Assembly: GCA_026770585.1 (NCBI GenBank)
Contig: MU646415.1
Span: 682,415-693,045 of the forward strand
Length of the DNA: 10,631 nt
Direction of reading: 5' to 3'
DNA from: Baffinella frigidus
Taxonomy: Eukaryota > Cryptophyceae > Cryptomonadales > Baffinellaceae
The notes beneath the pieces are model-generated. The model was given only the letters and a program-made list of their open reading frames with translations. It did not search any database and had not been told where the DNA came from. Below, piece after piece: positions 7,901 to 9,738 of this stretch. The position numbers and the translations under genes are program-made. Numbering within the stretch: the first letter of the stretch is position 1; each line of letters starts with the position of its first letter.

Positions 7901-9701
7901 AAACTGTAAATACACCATGAACAACAGGGATCAAGCTCGATTTCTCACTGAAGCCGTCCGCGATATTCTACGCGGCATGCATGGGCCTTCTTGTCCCTAT
8001 CCTCGCCGCCATCCTCCCCATCCGCAAGGTAGAGGTTGGAAAGTTGAGGGTTTGATGTATAGGGTGTAGGGTGTAGGGTGTAGGGTGTAGGGTGTAAGGT
8101 GTAGAGTGTCGGGATTTACCTGCAATTCTCCATGTATCCGCAAGGACCTTCCGACCTGAAGCGCTCTGCGATATTCTACGCGGCATGCATGGGGCTCCTC
8201 GTCCCTATCATCGCCGCCATCCTCCCGATCCGAAAGGTATCCCTTAAGTGACCAGTAGGCTCATACGCCCTACGGTAGGGCCCTAGGACCTGCCTAGGGC
8301 TTCCACGGGCGATTATTCACCCGTTGGTCACTTAAGGGATAGGGTCTAGGATTTAGGGATTGGGGTGCTGGCTGCGATTCCCCTAATCCAAAAGGTATCC
8401 CTTAAATGCCCAGTAGGATCATACGCCCTACGGTAGGGCCCTAGGACCTGCCTAGGACCTCTTGCGGGTCAATTTTGACCGGCTGGCCACTTAAGGGATA
8501 GGGAGATAGCTGAGTCAGTCCCACAAATCAGCGCTATGAATTATTATGATGGCAGACTCATGAAATCTTCCACACGAGGCTATCCATGTGAGCAGAATAC
8601 AAGGACATTTTAAAATATTGTGGGAAACGATCACGTTTCCTCCTGCTTTTCCCGGGGGAAACGTGATCAATTGCTGACTTTTGGCGTGTTTCCTGGGCAA
8701 TAATCCAATAATTGACTTACGAATCTGTTCGCATGGATAACCTCGTGTGGTTAGGCTCCCCTACCACACGGTGGACTAAGATTCCGAGACCCAAGATATC
8801 CGCGGGTAACATGACCAAATTTGCATCAGAAAAGCCTTAAAGTTAATTTCCTCGGGGCAAGTTGACTTTTGATGAAAGGTTCGTGGTCCACCGTGTGGCA
8901 TAATGCGCCTTGTCCATGTCCTCGCCGCACTAACTCCCCATCTGCAGGGTATAGGGTATAGGGTATAGGGTGAACGCCCACGTGACCGGTCACGCGGACG
9001 CCGAAGCCAGACGGTCGGTCGTGACTGCCTTGTGTGTTCCTAGCACCCCAAGGTGCTATAGGGTACAGGGTATAGGGTGTCCGGTTCATGCGCCTTGTCC
9101 ATGTCCTCGCCGCCATAACTCTCTATCTGCAGGGTATAGGGTATAGGGTATAGGGTATAGGGTTTAGAGTTTAGGGTATAGGGTTCAGGGTTCAGGGTTT
9201 AGGGTTTAGGGTTTGGGGTTTAGGGTGTAGGGTGTAGGGTGCAGGGTGTAGGGTATAGGGTGTAGGGTGTAGGGTGTAGGGTGCAGGGTGTAGGGTGTAG
9301 GGTGTAGGGTGTAGGGTGTAGGGTGCAGGGTGAAGGGTGTAGGGTGTAGGGTGTGGGTTCGGGACTGCAGTTCTCCCTCTATCCGTAAGGTCTTCTGACT
9401 CGTATCAATCCGACCCATGCAACTTGTTGGGAACGATGCTAATAAGTTGCCAAATATGTTGACATTTGGGATTGGAGACATGTATGTTGACATTTGGGAG
9501 TTGACATTTGGCAGGCGTTTTCATCAACTCTCAACGATTCGCTGGATGTGACCCGCAACAGAACCCATACAACGTGTTGGAGACGATGCTGATAAGTTGA
9601 CAACCATGTTAACATTTGGGAGTTGACACATATATTGACAATTGGCGGTTGACATACGTGTTGCCATTTGGGACTTGACATACATATATATATATATACA
9701 C

Positions 9702-9738
<37 letters not shown>

